A stretch of DNA of 64,000 nt from Streptomyces sp. NBC_01689 (GCF_036250675.1 NZ_CP109592.1:558001-622000), one strand, 5' to 3'. Counted from the stretch's first letter, positions 53,296-62,238 are shown. Numbers and translations are program-made. The notes: generated from the sequence alone by a model not told the origin.

Positions 53296-55440
53296 TTGGC
53301 ATCTACCGCAGCCCGAGCCGGGAGTCACCCCCAGCCGCCGGGGCTGAGCTTTCCGGCCGCCTCGCACACGACGCGGCACGGCGCGGAGACGCTGGCCATC
53401 GCCCTCAAGGCCACCGAGTGCCTGGACGCGCGGGGCGCCCTGCTGCACCGGTGGGACCCCGCTGCCCGTCGGCTGCATCTCCTCGCGTCCAGCGGGTTGG
53501 CCACGGAGAGCGTCCAGGCCTGGACGGAGCTCTCCGACGGGCTGGACGTGGCGCCCGTACGCGCCCTGCGGCGCGGTCACTACACCTGGGTCGCCGGGGA
53601 CAGCCTGGGCACAGGGGGCGGCGGCGTGGCAGCGGTACCGCTCCTGGGCGCCGAGGGGCCCATCGGTGTGCTGTCCGTGATCACAGCGGGGCCCGGCGAG
53701 CCGGAAGAGGCACAGCGTTCCTTTCTGCGATCGGTGGCGGGATGGGCCGCCGCGCGCCTGGACGACGCGCCCGGCACGCCGCCCGCCCGTCCTTCGACGG
53801 CCGGCTCCGAGCGCATGGTCCAGATGGGCAAGCTGACCTCGGCGCTCGCCGAGGCGGTCACCTCACGGGAGGTCGTCCAGGCCGTCGCAGCCCATGTCAT
53901 GCCTCCGTTCGGCGCCGACGGGCTCATCGTGTGGGTCTTCGAAAGCGGCCGACAGCATGTGGTCGACTCCGCCGGCTACACGAAGGAATTCCTCACCCGG
54001 CTCGACGGGCTCGCGGTCACCGACTACCCCGTGGCCGCCGACGTCTTCGGCACGTGCACCCCCCGGTTCATCGAATCGGCCGCCGAGTACCGCCGCCGCT
54101 ACCCAGCGCTCAAACCGATACCGGCGGCGTCCCGGAAGAATGCGTGGGCCTTCCTGCCCATGATCGCCTCCGGGAAGGCCATCGGCATGTGCTTGGTGTC
54201 CTTCACCCGGCAGCGCTCCTTCTCCGACGAGGAGCGCACGCTGCTGACCGCTCTGAGCGGTCTGGTCGGCCAGTCGCTGGCGCGGGCCCGGTTGTACGAC
54301 GTGGAACACGCCCAGGCCCAGGACCTGCAGCGCGGGCTGCTGCCGCGGACACTGCCCCGCCTGCCCGCCGCCTGCGCTGCCGCACGCTACCTGCCCGCGG
54401 GCAGGGGCCAGCAGGTGGGCGGCGACTGGTACGACGTGCTCCCGCTGTCCGCGGACAGGGTCGCCCTGGTGATCGGCGACGTCATGGGGCACGGCACCCC
54501 CGAAGCCGCCACCATGGGTCAGCTGCGCACCGCCGTACGCACCCTCGCCGACCTGGACATCCCCCCTGCCGAGCTGCTCAGCCGGCTCAACGACCTGGTC
54601 AGGGAACTGAGCGAGGACTCCTACGCCACGTGTCTGTACGCCGTCTTCGACCCGATCACGCGGGTCTGCACGCTCTCCCTGGCGGGTCATCCCCCACCGG
54701 TCGTCGTCCACCCCGACGGCACCGTCCACAAGCCCGACCTGGCCGCCGATCCGCCGCTGGGAGCCGCGGAGCCACCGTTCGAGACGCACCAGATCGTCCT
54801 GCCCGAGGAGAGCCTGCTGGTCCTGTACACAGACGGACTGGTCGAATCCGCCACCCGCTTCATCGATCAAGGACTGGACCGACTGCGACAGGTGCTCGCC
54901 CAGCACGCGGCCTCCGCCTTCACGTCGTGCGACGAGGACGACGACGTCCGGCGCCTGGACGACCTGTGCGAGACGGTGATCTCGGCCCTGCTTCCCGACC
55001 ACGACCGGACGAACGACGACGCGGCGCTGCTGATCGCCCGCGTCCGGGCGATCGGCCCCGGTGACGTCGCCTCCTGGCTCCTTCCCGACAATCCCCGCGC
55101 GGCCAAACAGGCCCGCGAACACGTCCACACCCAACTGGCGGCCTGGGACCTCGACGAGCTGGCGGTCACCACCGAGTTGCTCGCCAGCGAACTGGTCGGC
55201 AACGTGATCCGGCACGCCAAGGGCCCCATCCAGCTGCGCCTGCTCCGCAGCCGCTCCCTGACCTGCGAGGTCTACGACGGAAGCCTCAGCACTCCGCGTA
55301 TCCGCCACGCCGCCCACACCGACGAGGGCGGCCGGGGCCTGCAGCTCATCGCCGCCCTCTCCAAGCGCTGGGGCACCCGGTACCACCACGAGGGCAAGTG
55401 CATCTGGACCGAGCAGGACATCCCGCACCACGCCGCTTGA
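53296..55440 (+). CDS. Multidomain GAF/SpoIIE phosphatase with HATPase domain
   Basis: A 714-residue cytosolic signalling protein. Two GAF-like sensor regions (about residues 30-150 and 175-330) are followed by a PP2C-type SpoIIE phosphatase with VGGDWYDVLPL, VIGDVMGHGTPEA, LAGHPPPVVV and LYTDGLVES, where the paired Asp/Gly motifs bind metal. A C-terminal HATPase_c_2 domain (about 600-705) has TTELLASELVGNVIRHA and DEGGRGLQL. Such fusions control anti-sigma/anti-anti-sigma partners in Streptomyces stress and development pathways. The target partner is not in this window. TTG 53296 has CAGGAGG upstream, an unusual but well supported start. Confidence 0.9.
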   Translation: MASTAARAGSHPQPPGLSFPAASHTTRHGAETLAIALKATECLDARGALLHRWDPAARRLHLLASSGLATESVQAWTELSDGLDVAPVRALRRGHYTWVAGDSLGTGGGGVAAVPLLGAEGPIGVLSVITAGPGEPEEAQRSFLRSVAGWAAARLDDAPGTPPARPSTAGSERMVQMGKLTSALAEAVTSREVVQAVAAHVMPPFGADGLIVWVFESGRQHVVDSAGYTKEFLTRLDGLAVTDYPVAADVFGTCTPRFIESAAEYRRRYPALKPIPAASRKNAWAFLPMIASGKAIGMCLVSFTRQRSFSDEERTLLTALSGLVGQSLARARLYDVEHAQAQDLQRGLLPRTLPRLPAACAAARYLPAGRGQQVGGDWYDVLPLSADRVALVIGDVMGHGTPEAATMGQLRTAVRTLADLDIPPAELLSRLNDLVRELSEDSYATCLYAVFDPITRVCTLSLAGHPPPVVVHPDGTVHKPDLAADPPLGAAEPPFETHQIVLPEESLLVLYTDGLVESATRFIDQGLDRLRQVLAQHAASAFTSCDEDDDVRRLDDLCETVISALLPDHDRTNDDAALLIARVRAIGPGDVASWLLPDNPRAAKQAREHVHTQLAAWDLDELAVTTELLASELVGNVIRHAKGPIQLRLLRSRSLTCEVYDGSLSTPRIRHAAHTDEGGRGLQLIAALSKRWGTRYHHEGKCIWTEQDIPHHAA

Positions 55441-56059
55441 CGGAGCTCGCGCGCGTTCCGCACCGGAGCGCGCGGCCTGGTGAGGTGTTCGCTCGCGGTT
55501 CCGTCACCGGCGTCACGGGGACCGGCACACCCGCTGTGCGCGCATACGGCTCGCCGGCAGCGGGTTGCGCGACCTCTCGCCTTCCGCCTCGCCGACGGCT
55601 CCAGGCCGGACCGTGAAGCCGTGATGAAGGAATGCGATCTGCAGAGACTGCGGCACGGCAGAGGTGACGTTTCGAAGACGCCCCAGCGGGCCGGCGCCTG
55701 GGGATCATCGGTGGATTTCAAGTTCTGCCGTTACTTCACAGACTGTGGTGCGGAGACGGCGTGCCCGGACGAATGCCGACGGAGCCGGTCGGCACACGGT
55801 GCCCGCCCGGAACGTGCCGAGGACGCTCGGCGAACGGAGTCACCGTGCGCGAACTCCTTGAAGCCAGAAGTCGGCGGGGGCAGGTGGGGCGTCCCGGATC
55901 CAGAAGTCCCTTCGCCGGTGTGAGATCCGCGTGACGGGGAACCCGCTTCATCAGAGGGCTTGTGCCACCGGTAGGGGATGCGTGTGCGCGCGGACCGGTC
56001 TGGGCGGCTCCCAGGGCGGCTTCACGTCACCTGTCGACTTTGCAGAGAGCCTTGCCCTC
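55441..56059. other. 619-bp gap before the desaturase gene, no supported gene
   Basis: Frames on both strands are Arg/Pro-rich or lack family similarity. One plus-strand frame around 55624-55790 has mixed residues with several Cys (CRYFTDCGAETACPDEC), but I cannot assign it and it lacks a good ribosome site. The region may hold the desaturase promoter and degraded sequence. Confidence 0.45.
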
Positions 56060-57100
56060 ATGACGAGTACCACGCTTTCTCCTCTTGGCTCCGACATCGC
56101 CGGCAGTGACTTCGCTCGTTTGTCGAGGAAGATCACGGATGCGGGACTGCTGGGGCGCCGGCCCGGCTACTACACGCTTCGGATCATCACGGTCGCCGCG
56201 CTCTATGCCGGCGGATGGACCGCCTTCGTCCTCGTGGGCAGCAGCTGGTGGACATTGACAGTCGCCGCCCTGCTGGCCGTCGTCTTCGGCCAAGTCGCGC
56301 TGGTCGCCCACGACGTGGCTCACCGCCAGGTGTTCCGGCGGCGCCGGGTCAGCGACGCATCCGGGCGGACAGCCGCAGCGAGTATCGGCATGGGGTACGG
56401 CTGGTGGCAGGACAAGCACACCCGTCATCACGCCAACCCCAACAACGAAGACCTGGACCCGGACCTCGACCCCGACCTGCTGGTCTGGTCACAAGATCAG
56501 GCCCGGGTCGCCTCGGGACTGCCTCGCCTGCTCGGCCGGTGGCAGGCTTTCCTGTTCTTCCCGCTCCTCACGCTGGAGGGCTTCAACCTGCACGTGTCGA
56601 GCGGGAGGGCGCTGGCCAACCGCTCGCTCAAGCACCGGCCCCTCGACGGCGCCCTGCTGTTCGCCCACTGCGCCGTCTACCTGACTGTCCTTTTCTGGTT
56701 CCTGCAGCCCGGCATGGCCCTAGCGTTCCTCGCTGTTCACCAGGGTCTGTTCGGCCTCTACCTAGGCTCCCTCTTCGCTCCCAACCACAAGGGCATGCCG
56801 ATCCTGAAGGCCGGCGACCGCCCGGACTTCCTCCGCCGCCAGGTTCTCACCTCACGCAATGTGAACGGTGGCTGGTTCACCGACATCGCCCTGGGCGGGC
56901 TGAACCACCAGATCGAGCATCACCTTTTCCCCAGCATGCCCAGTCCCAACCTGCGCAAGGCCCGGGTCCTCGTCCGGCGCCATTGCGAGGAGCTCGGCGT
57001 GGACTACCTCGAGACCGGGCTGATCGTCTCCTACCGACAGGCGCTCAGCAGCCTCCATCAGGCAGGGGCGCCCCTCCGGCGTGGCAGCGCGCACGCCTAG
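56060..57100 (+). CDS. Fatty acid desaturase (acyl-lipid/acyl-CoA type)
   Basis: A 346-residue membrane diiron desaturase. Histidine boxes are AHDVAHRQ (HxxxH), DKHTRHHANPNN (HxxHH) and NHQIEHHLFPS (HxxHH). Four membrane segments are predicted around them, for example LTVAALLAVVFGQVALVAH. It introduces a double bond into an acyl chain in the membrane, using an electron donor not encoded nearby. ATG 56060 starts the conserved N-terminus; the frame extends to 55931 without family support. The stop TAG (57098-57100) directly adjoins the left inverted repeat of an IS-like element. Confidence 0.9.
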   Translation: MTSTTLSPLGSDIAGSDFARLSRKITDAGLLGRRPGYYTLRIITVAALYAGGWTAFVLVGSSWWTLTVAALLAVVFGQVALVAHDVAHRQVFRRRRVSDASGRTAAASIGMGYGWWQDKHTRHHANPNNEDLDPDLDPDLLVWSQDQARVASGLPRLLGRWQAFLFFPLLTLEGFNLHVSSGRALANRSLKHRPLDGALLFAHCAVYLTVLFWFLQPGMALAFLAVHQGLFGLYLGSLFAPNHKGMPILKAGDRPDFLRRQVLTSRNVNGGWFTDIALGGLNHQIEHHLFPSMPSPNLRKARVLVRRHCEELGVDYLETGLIVSYRQALSSLHQAGAPLRRGSAHA

Positions 57101-57120
57101 TACTCCAGTGCGACTTCGTG
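57100..57120 (+). repeat. Left 21-bp inverted repeat of IS701-like element
   Basis: GTACTCCAGTGCGACTTCGTG is a perfect inverted copy of 59085-59105. The base before the repeat is the desaturase TAG, giving CTAG at 57097-57100, a preferred 4-bp target of IS701-type insertions. Confidence 0.85.
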
Positions 57121-57141
57121 GTTGAGGGAGGATCGTGCTGA

Positions 57142-57690
57142 TCAGTGAGCCGTTGCGTCGAGACGAAGCCGTGCGGGGATGACGGGGCGCTCGCCGGGTC
57201 CGGGGTTGCGATTGGCGTTCCCTGGGGTCCGGGGCCCTTCGAAGGAGAACCCGAGTTCGGCCAGGAACCCTGTGCCTGGCTGCCAGCCTTCAACTGCCGA
57301 AGCAACCACTTGGGTGTAGTCCTGTGCGGCGAGTTCACGGAGGAGGGCGGAGGCCACCAGACGGCCCAGCCCCTGGCGCCGATATGCAGGGTGGATGAGG
57401 AACAGGCCGAGCGAGCAACCGTCTGGCGTCGGATACCGGAGCACGGCATCGATCACGCCGACGATTCGGCCGTCGACGGTGATGACGAGGAGAGCCTTGT
57501 CCTGGAAGGCCGCACCCTCAGGCAAGGCGTAGTACAGGCTTTGGACATCGCCGGGCGCGGCAGGTTGGCTCGTGGTGGCCCTGAACCAGTCTTCAGCCCC
57601 GTCGAACAGTGCGAGCACGTCCTGCTCGTCAGCCGCTTCCAGATCTCTGATTTGGACTTTTCGGTCACCGAGTACAAGGTCCAGCAACAT
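57142..57690 (-). CDS. GNAT family N-acetyltransferase, inside the IS inverted repeats
   Basis: A 182-residue acetyltransferase. The acetyl-CoA site is in GLFLIHPAYRRQGLGRLVASALL (the R/Q-x-x-G-x-G/A motif), with VQIRDLEAADEQDVLALF at the N-terminus. GNAT enzymes acetylate amines such as aminoglycosides, polyamines or protein N-termini; the substrate is unknown. It lies on the minus strand 22 bp inside the left inverted repeat, oriented opposite to the transposase, and appears intact, with a start ATG at 57690. Its placement in the element implies it may be passenger DNA moved with the IS. Confidence 0.8.
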   Translation of the reverse strand: MLLDLVLGDRKVQIRDLEAADEQDVLALFDGAEDWFRATTSQPAAPGDVQSLYYALPEGAAFQDKALLVITVDGRIVGVIDAVLRYPTPDGCSLGLFLIHPAYRRQGLGRLVASALLRELAAQDYTQVVASAVEGWQPGTGFLAELGFSFEGPRTPGNANRNPGPGERPVIPARLRLDATAH

Positions 57691-57795
57691 GGCGGCAGCC
57701 TAATTCCAGGGTCGCCGTCTGCACTGGGCCCGGTGGCAACAGGAACGGCCACCACGTGATGATCGGGGGTTGTGTGGACTCCTGAAGATCGTGCG

Positions 57796-59156
57796 GTGAG
57801 CGTAGACCCTGCCCGCTGGCGGGCGATGTTCGACCAGATCACGGCCAGAATCACGGGCCACTTCCGGAGAGTCGAACCTCGCGCCACCGCCCGCGCCTAG
57901 CTCCTTGGACTGCTCTCCGGCATCGAGCGCAAAAACTGCTGGCGCCTGGCCGAACATGCCGGCCACGCCCGCCCGGGACCGATGCAACGCCTGCTGCGAA
58001 GCGCCCGCTGGGACGCCGCCGCGATGCGCGACGACGTCCGCACCTACGTCCAGGAACACCTCGGCGCCGGAGAAGGCGTACTCATCGTCGACGAAACCGG
58101 CTTCCTGAAGAAGGGCCGCGCCTCCGCGGGAGTGCAGCGGCAGTACACCGGCACGGCAGGACGGATCGAGAACAGCCAGGTCGGCGTCTTCCTCGCCTAC
58201 GCCTCCGGCCACGGACGGGCCCTGTTCGACCGTCGCCTCTCCTGCCCGAACACACCTGGTGCCACGACCAGGAACGCCGGACCCAGGCCGGCATCCGCGA
58301 CGAGCTGGAGTTCGCGGCCAAGCCCCGCCTGGGCGCCCAGACGATCGCCGGGGCTCTCGACGCCGGGGTCACCGCCTCCTGGGTCACCGGCGACGAGGCC
58401 TACGACCAGGACCCGCACCTGCGCGCGGCCCTGGAGGCCCGCAAGGTCGGCTACGTCCTCGCGGTCGCATGCACCACGAGGGTACGCATCAACCACGGCC
58501 GCACTCCGGTCCAGGCACAGGTCGTTGCCGATCGGCTGCCTGCCTCTGCCTGGCACCGGCAATCCGCGGGAGCAGGCGCGAAAGGCGCGCGCTCCTACGA
58601 CTGGGCCTGGATCCACATCGGCAAGGACGATCACCGCTACCTGCTCATCCGCCGCAACCCCAGCACCCGTGAACTGGCCTTCCACCGATGCTGGTCACGG
58701 ACCCCGGTGGCGCAGTCCGAGCTGGTCCGCGTCGCCGGCATCCGCTGCAGCATAGAGGAATGCTTCCAGGCCGCCACAGGCCAGATCGGCCTGGACCACT
58801 ACCAGGTCAGGCAGTGGACCGCCTGGCACCGGCACATCACCCTCGGCATGCTCGCCCTCGCCTCCCTCGCCGCTCCACGTCGCCCTGCCGACGCCAACCG
58901 CCACGCCCGCAACAGCGAGCCGATCAGCCTGACCGGCCCGGAGATCCGCCACCTACTCGCAGCGATCTTCAGGCCACTACTGCCCTCAGCCGGTCTCCTG
59001 CCGCACTGGTCGGCCTGGCGGAGACAGCATCAAGCAACTGCACGCCGCAGCCACTACCGACGACGACTCCTCAAACCCATAGATCACGAAGTCGCACTGG
59101 AGTACAGGGCGTGCAGCTGTACGTCCCTCGGCGGGGACAGCGTCGACGGCGGGTGA
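57796..59156 (+). pseudogene. IS701-family transposase, disrupted
   Basis: The IS701-type DDE transposase can be read from GTG 57796 with SVDPARWRAMFDQIT, but TAG at 57898-57900 replaces the family's Tyr in ARAYLLGLL (here ARA-stop-LLGLL). It continues [53 protein letters not shown]. At about 58240 a one-base frameshift moves to another frame ([17 protein letters not shown]), which reads through [15 protein letters not shown] and [21 protein letters not shown]. The second frame continues past the right repeat to 59156 without the family's stop. The element is therefore likely immobile without help. The catalytic Asp residues are recognisable (VDETGF, TGDEAY). Confidence 0.85.
59085..59105 (+). 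repeat. Right 21-bp inverted repeat of IS701-like element
   Basis: CACGAAGTCGCACTGGAGTAC is the perfect reverse complement of 57100-57120. It lies within the final reading frame of the transposase. Confidence 0.85.
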
Positions 59157-59560
59157 ACGTGCTGCCGCGCGGGCCGACGACCTCGTGCCCTGCGCGAGTG
59201 ATCCTCGGCGGAGTGGGTCTGCCACCGCGGGCTCCGGCGGCCCGCTGAGGAGAGGTGCGAAGCAGGCGCCATGCGCGCGTGACCGGGCAGGGCGGCGGCC
59301 CGGCGGTGATGCTGTCGCACGCTCTCGGATGCGTCGAGAGCATGTGGGGTCTGCTCACCCCTGTGCCGGCACGAGACTCGCCGTCAGCCCGCGTGCACAT
59401 GCACTCCGCCCGCCCCTGACCACACAACGCGCGCAGTACATTGGAAGGGAGACGGCTCGCCCCCGGGTTGTCGCCCGGAAGAGCGGCTTCGGCGGTGCGC
59501 CGGTGGCCTGCGGCCCGTGCGGGCACCTCGCGAGAGTGCGATGCCCGGGAGGGAGAGAGC
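59157..59560. other. 404-bp gap before the PRC-barrel gene
   Basis: No gene is supported. It contains a small 7-bp perfect hairpin GCTCTCG-GATGCGT-CGAGAGC at 59321-59341. The GGGAGGGAGAGAGC ribosome site for the next gene is at its end. Confidence 0.5.
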
Positions 59561-59917
59561 ATGATCCAGGCAGCCGACATCCGTGAGTGGCGCGATCATG
59601 ACGTGGTGGACACGAAGGGCCACAAGATCGGCGTGCTCGAAGCGATCTACGTGGACACCACCACCGACAAGCCCGCTGTGGCCACCGTACGCACCGGGCT
59701 GCCGACCCGGCAGCGCCTGGTCTTCGTCCCTCTCGACGACTCGCTCCTGGGACCCGGCTACCTGAAGGTCTCCTACCCCAAGAAACAGGTGCGGAAGGCT
59801 CCTTCGATCGGCACGGACGGCGTCCTGCCCGCCGAAGAGGAAGCGGCCATTTTCCAGCACTACGACATGTCGTATCAGCCGGGCAGCCAGGGCGAACGGC
59901 ACCTCGCGCGCCGCTGA
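59561..59917 (+). CDS. PRC-barrel domain protein
   Basis: A 118-residue protein with a PRC-barrel beta domain (EWRDHDVVDTKGHKIGVLEAI, then RTGLPTRQRLVFVPLDDSL). The C-terminal third is polar. PRC-barrel proteins bind RNA, cofactors or envelope partners; many Streptomyces examples sit in stress-response gene groups. ATG 59561 has a very strong GGGAGGGAGAG ribosome site. Small membrane and DUF5994 genes follow on the same strand, and the cluster may be jointly stress-regulated, but this is inference. Confidence 0.82.
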   Translation: MIQAADIREWRDHDVVDTKGHKIGVLEAIYVDTTTDKPAVATVRTGLPTRQRLVFVPLDDSLLGPGYLKVSYPKKQVRKAPSIGTDGVLPAEEEAAIFQHYDMSYQPGSQGERHLARR

Positions 59918-60028
59918 GTGTCCGCCCCGTACGGCAGGCCCCTGGCCCCGATCCGTACCGGCGCGATCCAGCCACCCGAGCGGAGCCGGTCGCCGGATCC
60001 GCCTCAGTTCACGGAAGGCATCCAGCTG

Positions 60029-60199
60029 ATGGTGATCTTCCTTCTCCTCCTTCTCGTGGCCGTCGCGCTCGGAATCATCGGTGTCGCGGCCCACGGCCTG
60101 GGATATCTGCTGATCATCGGCATCGTCGTACTCGTGGCAGACATCGCCATCGCTGCCGCGCGATGGTCCCGGCGCACCGCCCGCCACGCGGGACGCTGA
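60029..60199 (+). CDS. Small hydrophobic membrane protein
   Basis: A 56-residue protein with two hydrophobic stretches (MVIFLLLLLVAVALGIIGVA and LLIIGIVVLVADIAIAAA) and a basic tail. Very similar small proteins are annotated simply as hydrophobic proteins in Streptomyces. ATG 60029 is preferred because ACGGAAGG precedes it, rather than the longer upstream frame. Its role is unknown, perhaps a membrane stress factor. Confidence 0.75.
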   Translation: MVIFLLLLLVAVALGIIGVAAHGLGYLLIIGIVVLVADIAIAAARWSRRTARHAGR

Positions 60200-60274
60200 G
60201 CGCCGACGAGAGCCGCGTACCGCCGGCCACCGCGGGCATCCATGGCGTTGCCACCAGCGGCCCGACCCTTCCCA

Positions 60275-60304
60275 GGAGTATCCTTTAAATACTGAGGATA
60301 TTCC
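60275..60304. promoter_or_regulatory. Inverted repeat upstream of the DUF5994 gene
   Basis: GGAGTATCC (60275-60283) and GGATATTCC (60296-60304) are inverted with one mismatch across an AT-rich TTTAAATACTGA. This is the most AT-rich part of the gap and resembles an operator or promoter. Confidence 0.35.
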
Positions 60305-60390
60305 GCACACCGGCTTCGATGCCGGTGCCGTCCCCGGGGATCGACTACGCCAGGCCGGTCCAAAGACCGGTCCGGGGCAAGGTTCGCACG

Positions 60391-60993
60391 ATGATCGCAA
60401 CCACTGTCGACAAGCCCGCAGTCGACATCCCGAACTCCTCCGCCTCACCCGGGTCCCTCCGCCTGCGCCTCGCGCCACCCGGCACCTCCCCCGCCCTGAT
60501 CGACGGCGCGTGGTGGCCACACTCCCGAGATCTGACGGCAGAACTCCCCGCGCTTGTGGCTCTGCTGGATCCGCTGTGGGGGCGCATCACGCGCGTCACC
60601 GTCAATCCCGCGCTCTGGCCGGTCATCCCCCGCAAGGTTCCTGTGCAGGGGCACGTGGTGAAGGTGGGCTGGTTCGAGGCCGAGCAGGACCCGCACGCAC
60701 TGCTCCTGCTCTCCTACACCGCGGGGCGCTGGGATCTGCTGGTGGTTCCGCCCGAGACCGACAGCGTCACGGCCGCCCGCCTCATGGCTGCGGCCGCAGA
60801 CCCCACACGGCACCTCACGGCGAGCGCCCTCCTCCTGGAGGACGACCTCCTGGTGGCCGCCGAAGCCGAAGCCGCGCGGGACATGACGGGAGAGAAGGTC
60901 TGGGAGAACGAGGGTGGACACGAGGCCCACCAGGCTTTCGGCCTCGTACCGACCACCACCGGCTTCGTGCCGAGGCCGACCGACGGCGTGTGA
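60391..60993 (+). CDS. DUF5994 family protein
   Basis: A 200-residue protein of the DUF5994 family, common in streptomycetes. The conserved signature is LIDGAWWPHSRDLTAELPAL, then PLWGRITRVTVNPALWP, IPRKVPVQGHVVKVGWF and LLLLSYTAGRWDLLVVPPET. No catalytic residues are evident. The family often sits beside PRC-barrel or general stress genes, as here. ATG 60391 follows an AAGG sequence and starts the conserved N-terminus. Function is unknown. Confidence 0.82.
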   Translation: MIATTVDKPAVDIPNSSASPGSLRLRLAPPGTSPALIDGAWWPHSRDLTAELPALVALLDPLWGRITRVTVNPALWPVIPRKVPVQGHVVKVGWFEAEQDPHALLLLSYTAGRWDLLVVPPETDSVTAARLMAAAADPTRHLTASALLLEDDLLVAAEAEAARDMTGEKVWENEGGHEAHQAFGLVPTTTGFVPRPTDGV

Positions 60994-61009
60994 CCGGCGA
61001 GGAAGACAC

Positions 61010-61276
61010 GTGAACGAGCAGGAAGGCTCACACCAGATGGCGAGCAGCGTGGACCCACTGGGGACTTCGTCCGACGGCCAGGCCGAAGTGCGAATCGTTG
61101 CCGGGTCCCCCGCTGCCGCCCGCCGAATCGCCGAGGTCCTGCGGAGATGCTTCGCCGCCACCGAGCAGCGCAGCTACCCCGCGGGGCTCGACGGAGGCAC
61201 CCGCCTCGAACTCACCGTGGACACGACCCGCACTGCGGAGCCTGCACGGTCCTGGCTGGAAAGCAGTCGTCCCTAA
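61010..61276 (+). CDS. Small hypothetical protein (88 aa)
   Basis: An 88-residue protein starting at GTG 61010 (GAGGAAG upstream); ATG 61037 with GGAAGG is an alternative. The C-terminal part (VRIVAGSPAAARRIAEVLRRC, then GGTRLELTVDTTRTAEPAR) has mixed alpha/beta character, but no family is recognised. It lies 17 bp after the DUF5994 gene and is likely co-transcribed with it. Its final codons directly precede the MITE-like element at 61276. Confidence 0.6.
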   Translation: MNEQEGSHQMASSVDPLGTSSDGQAEVRIVAGSPAAARRIAEVLRRCFAATEQRSYPAGLDGGTRLELTVDTTRTAEPARSWLESSRP

Positions 61277-61438
61277 GGGCTGTCCCGTGATGCCCGGCGG
61301 GCGCACGACGACAGCTACGGCACCTCGCCGCGTCGTCGGATCGCCCGAACACACCCAGCATGAGGACGACCCTCCGCCTTGCGACGCACCGCATCTGACG
61401 CCGCGCGCTGATCCACCGGGGATCACGGGACAGCCCTT
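61276..61438. mobile_element. MITE-like 163-bp element with 17-bp perfect inverted repeats
   Basis: AAGGGCTGTCCCGTGAT at 61276-61292 and its perfect reverse complement at 61422-61438 bound a 163-bp segment with no gene. The similarity extends inward (a further GCCCGG / CCGGGG-like match). Such short elements with long inverted repeats are typical of MITEs moved by full-length IS transposases elsewhere in the genome. The left repeat begins at the last base of the preceding gene's stop codon. Confidence 0.7.
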
Positions 61439-62238
61439 GGACCGACGACCTTGGACCGACGACCTACGAATGACGGCGGAAGCACCGCCGGCACGGGCTG
61501 CGACCGGCCGCAGTCCGTGTGCGTCGGTGACGGCGACGGTTCTGGCCTTGTTCTACGCACCTGACGGGTGTTGACCGTAAGGTGGACGGCCAGCACCCGT
61601 CTTGCTCACTCAGCCTTGCGTGGCTAGCTGTTCGGGGCGTCGGGCCAGGGCGAAGGAGCCGAGGGCCGCGGCGACGGTATGGCGGAGCTTGATGGCGGGG
61701 AGATCCCTTCCGAAGATGATCAACGGTTGCTGCGGGCCCGACCCTAGGAGCAACGCCACAAGGCGAATCGATCCGCCACCGCCACACCCCGCGGCGCGTT
61801 CACGCACCACCACCCGTTCGGCTGATTCCGCTCGAAGGGTATCTGCGGCCCTGACCCGCCCACATCGGAGAGGAACGTGCGATCGGCAGGACCAGCGTCA
61901 CCGAGTACCCGTCCACCACCAGGCGGTGCGGGGATCACCGCACCACGGGCAGAACCTCCTGGAAGGCGAAGACGGCTCCCAGCGACCGGGCGCCCAGACC
62001 GGTGGCCGGTGGTGACACCAGCCACCGCACCGGGAGTTCACTGAGAACGCGCCGGTTCCGCCTCCGAGGCCCGCTCGTTGACAGGTCTCAACGGCCAGGT
62101 GAGATACACCCTCGACCGTCGCCGTAGAGCGGTGCGCCCATGGACACGGTCGGACAGATCCTGTGGCTCGGCGCGCGCCACATTCCCCATAGCGGCACGC
62201 TCGAACCGGACATGAGCGTGTTGTCGTTCCACACGCCG
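61439..62238. other. 800-bp region without a supported gene, possibly IS debris
   Basis: It begins with a short tandem repeat, CCTTGGACCGACGA (two 14-bp copies, about 61436-61463). A minus-strand frame at 61610-61813 has a protein-like end (RDLPAIKLRHTVAAAL) that may be an insertion-sequence fragment, but I cannot place it. The rest shows no family. The region likely contains transposon debris. Confidence 0.45.

Larger units (their letters stand above)
57100..59105. mobile_element. IS701-like element, about 2.0 kb, with GNAT cargo and a disrupted transposase
   Basis: Perfect 21-bp inverted repeats at 57100-57120 and 59085-59105 bound a 2,006-bp segment. It carries a decayed IS701-type (DDE, PF13546-like) transposase and, between the left repeat and the transposase, an apparently intact GNAT gene on the opposite strand. 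No second copy of the repeat is seen near 57770, where the IS would normally begin, so the GNAT looks to be within the element. A CTAG motif abuts the left repeat, but the right flank is CAGG, so a matching 4-bp duplication is absent. It may be an older insertion with one flank changed. Confidence 0.7.

Noticed and set aside
59101..59108. A 4-bp CTAG target duplication at the right end of the IS element
   Set aside because: The right flank is CAGG, not CTAG. A duplication is therefore not supported.
59321..59341. Hairpin before the PRC-barrel gene as a terminator
   Set aside because: The 7-bp stem is short and over 160 bp from the nearest upstream coding end, so I only list it within the gap entry.
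61610..61813. A minus-strand frame with a transposase-like tail in the gap after the MITE
   Set aside because: The string RDLPAIKLRHTVAAAL looks protein-like, but I cannot tie it to a named IS family, so it is mentioned only as possible debris.
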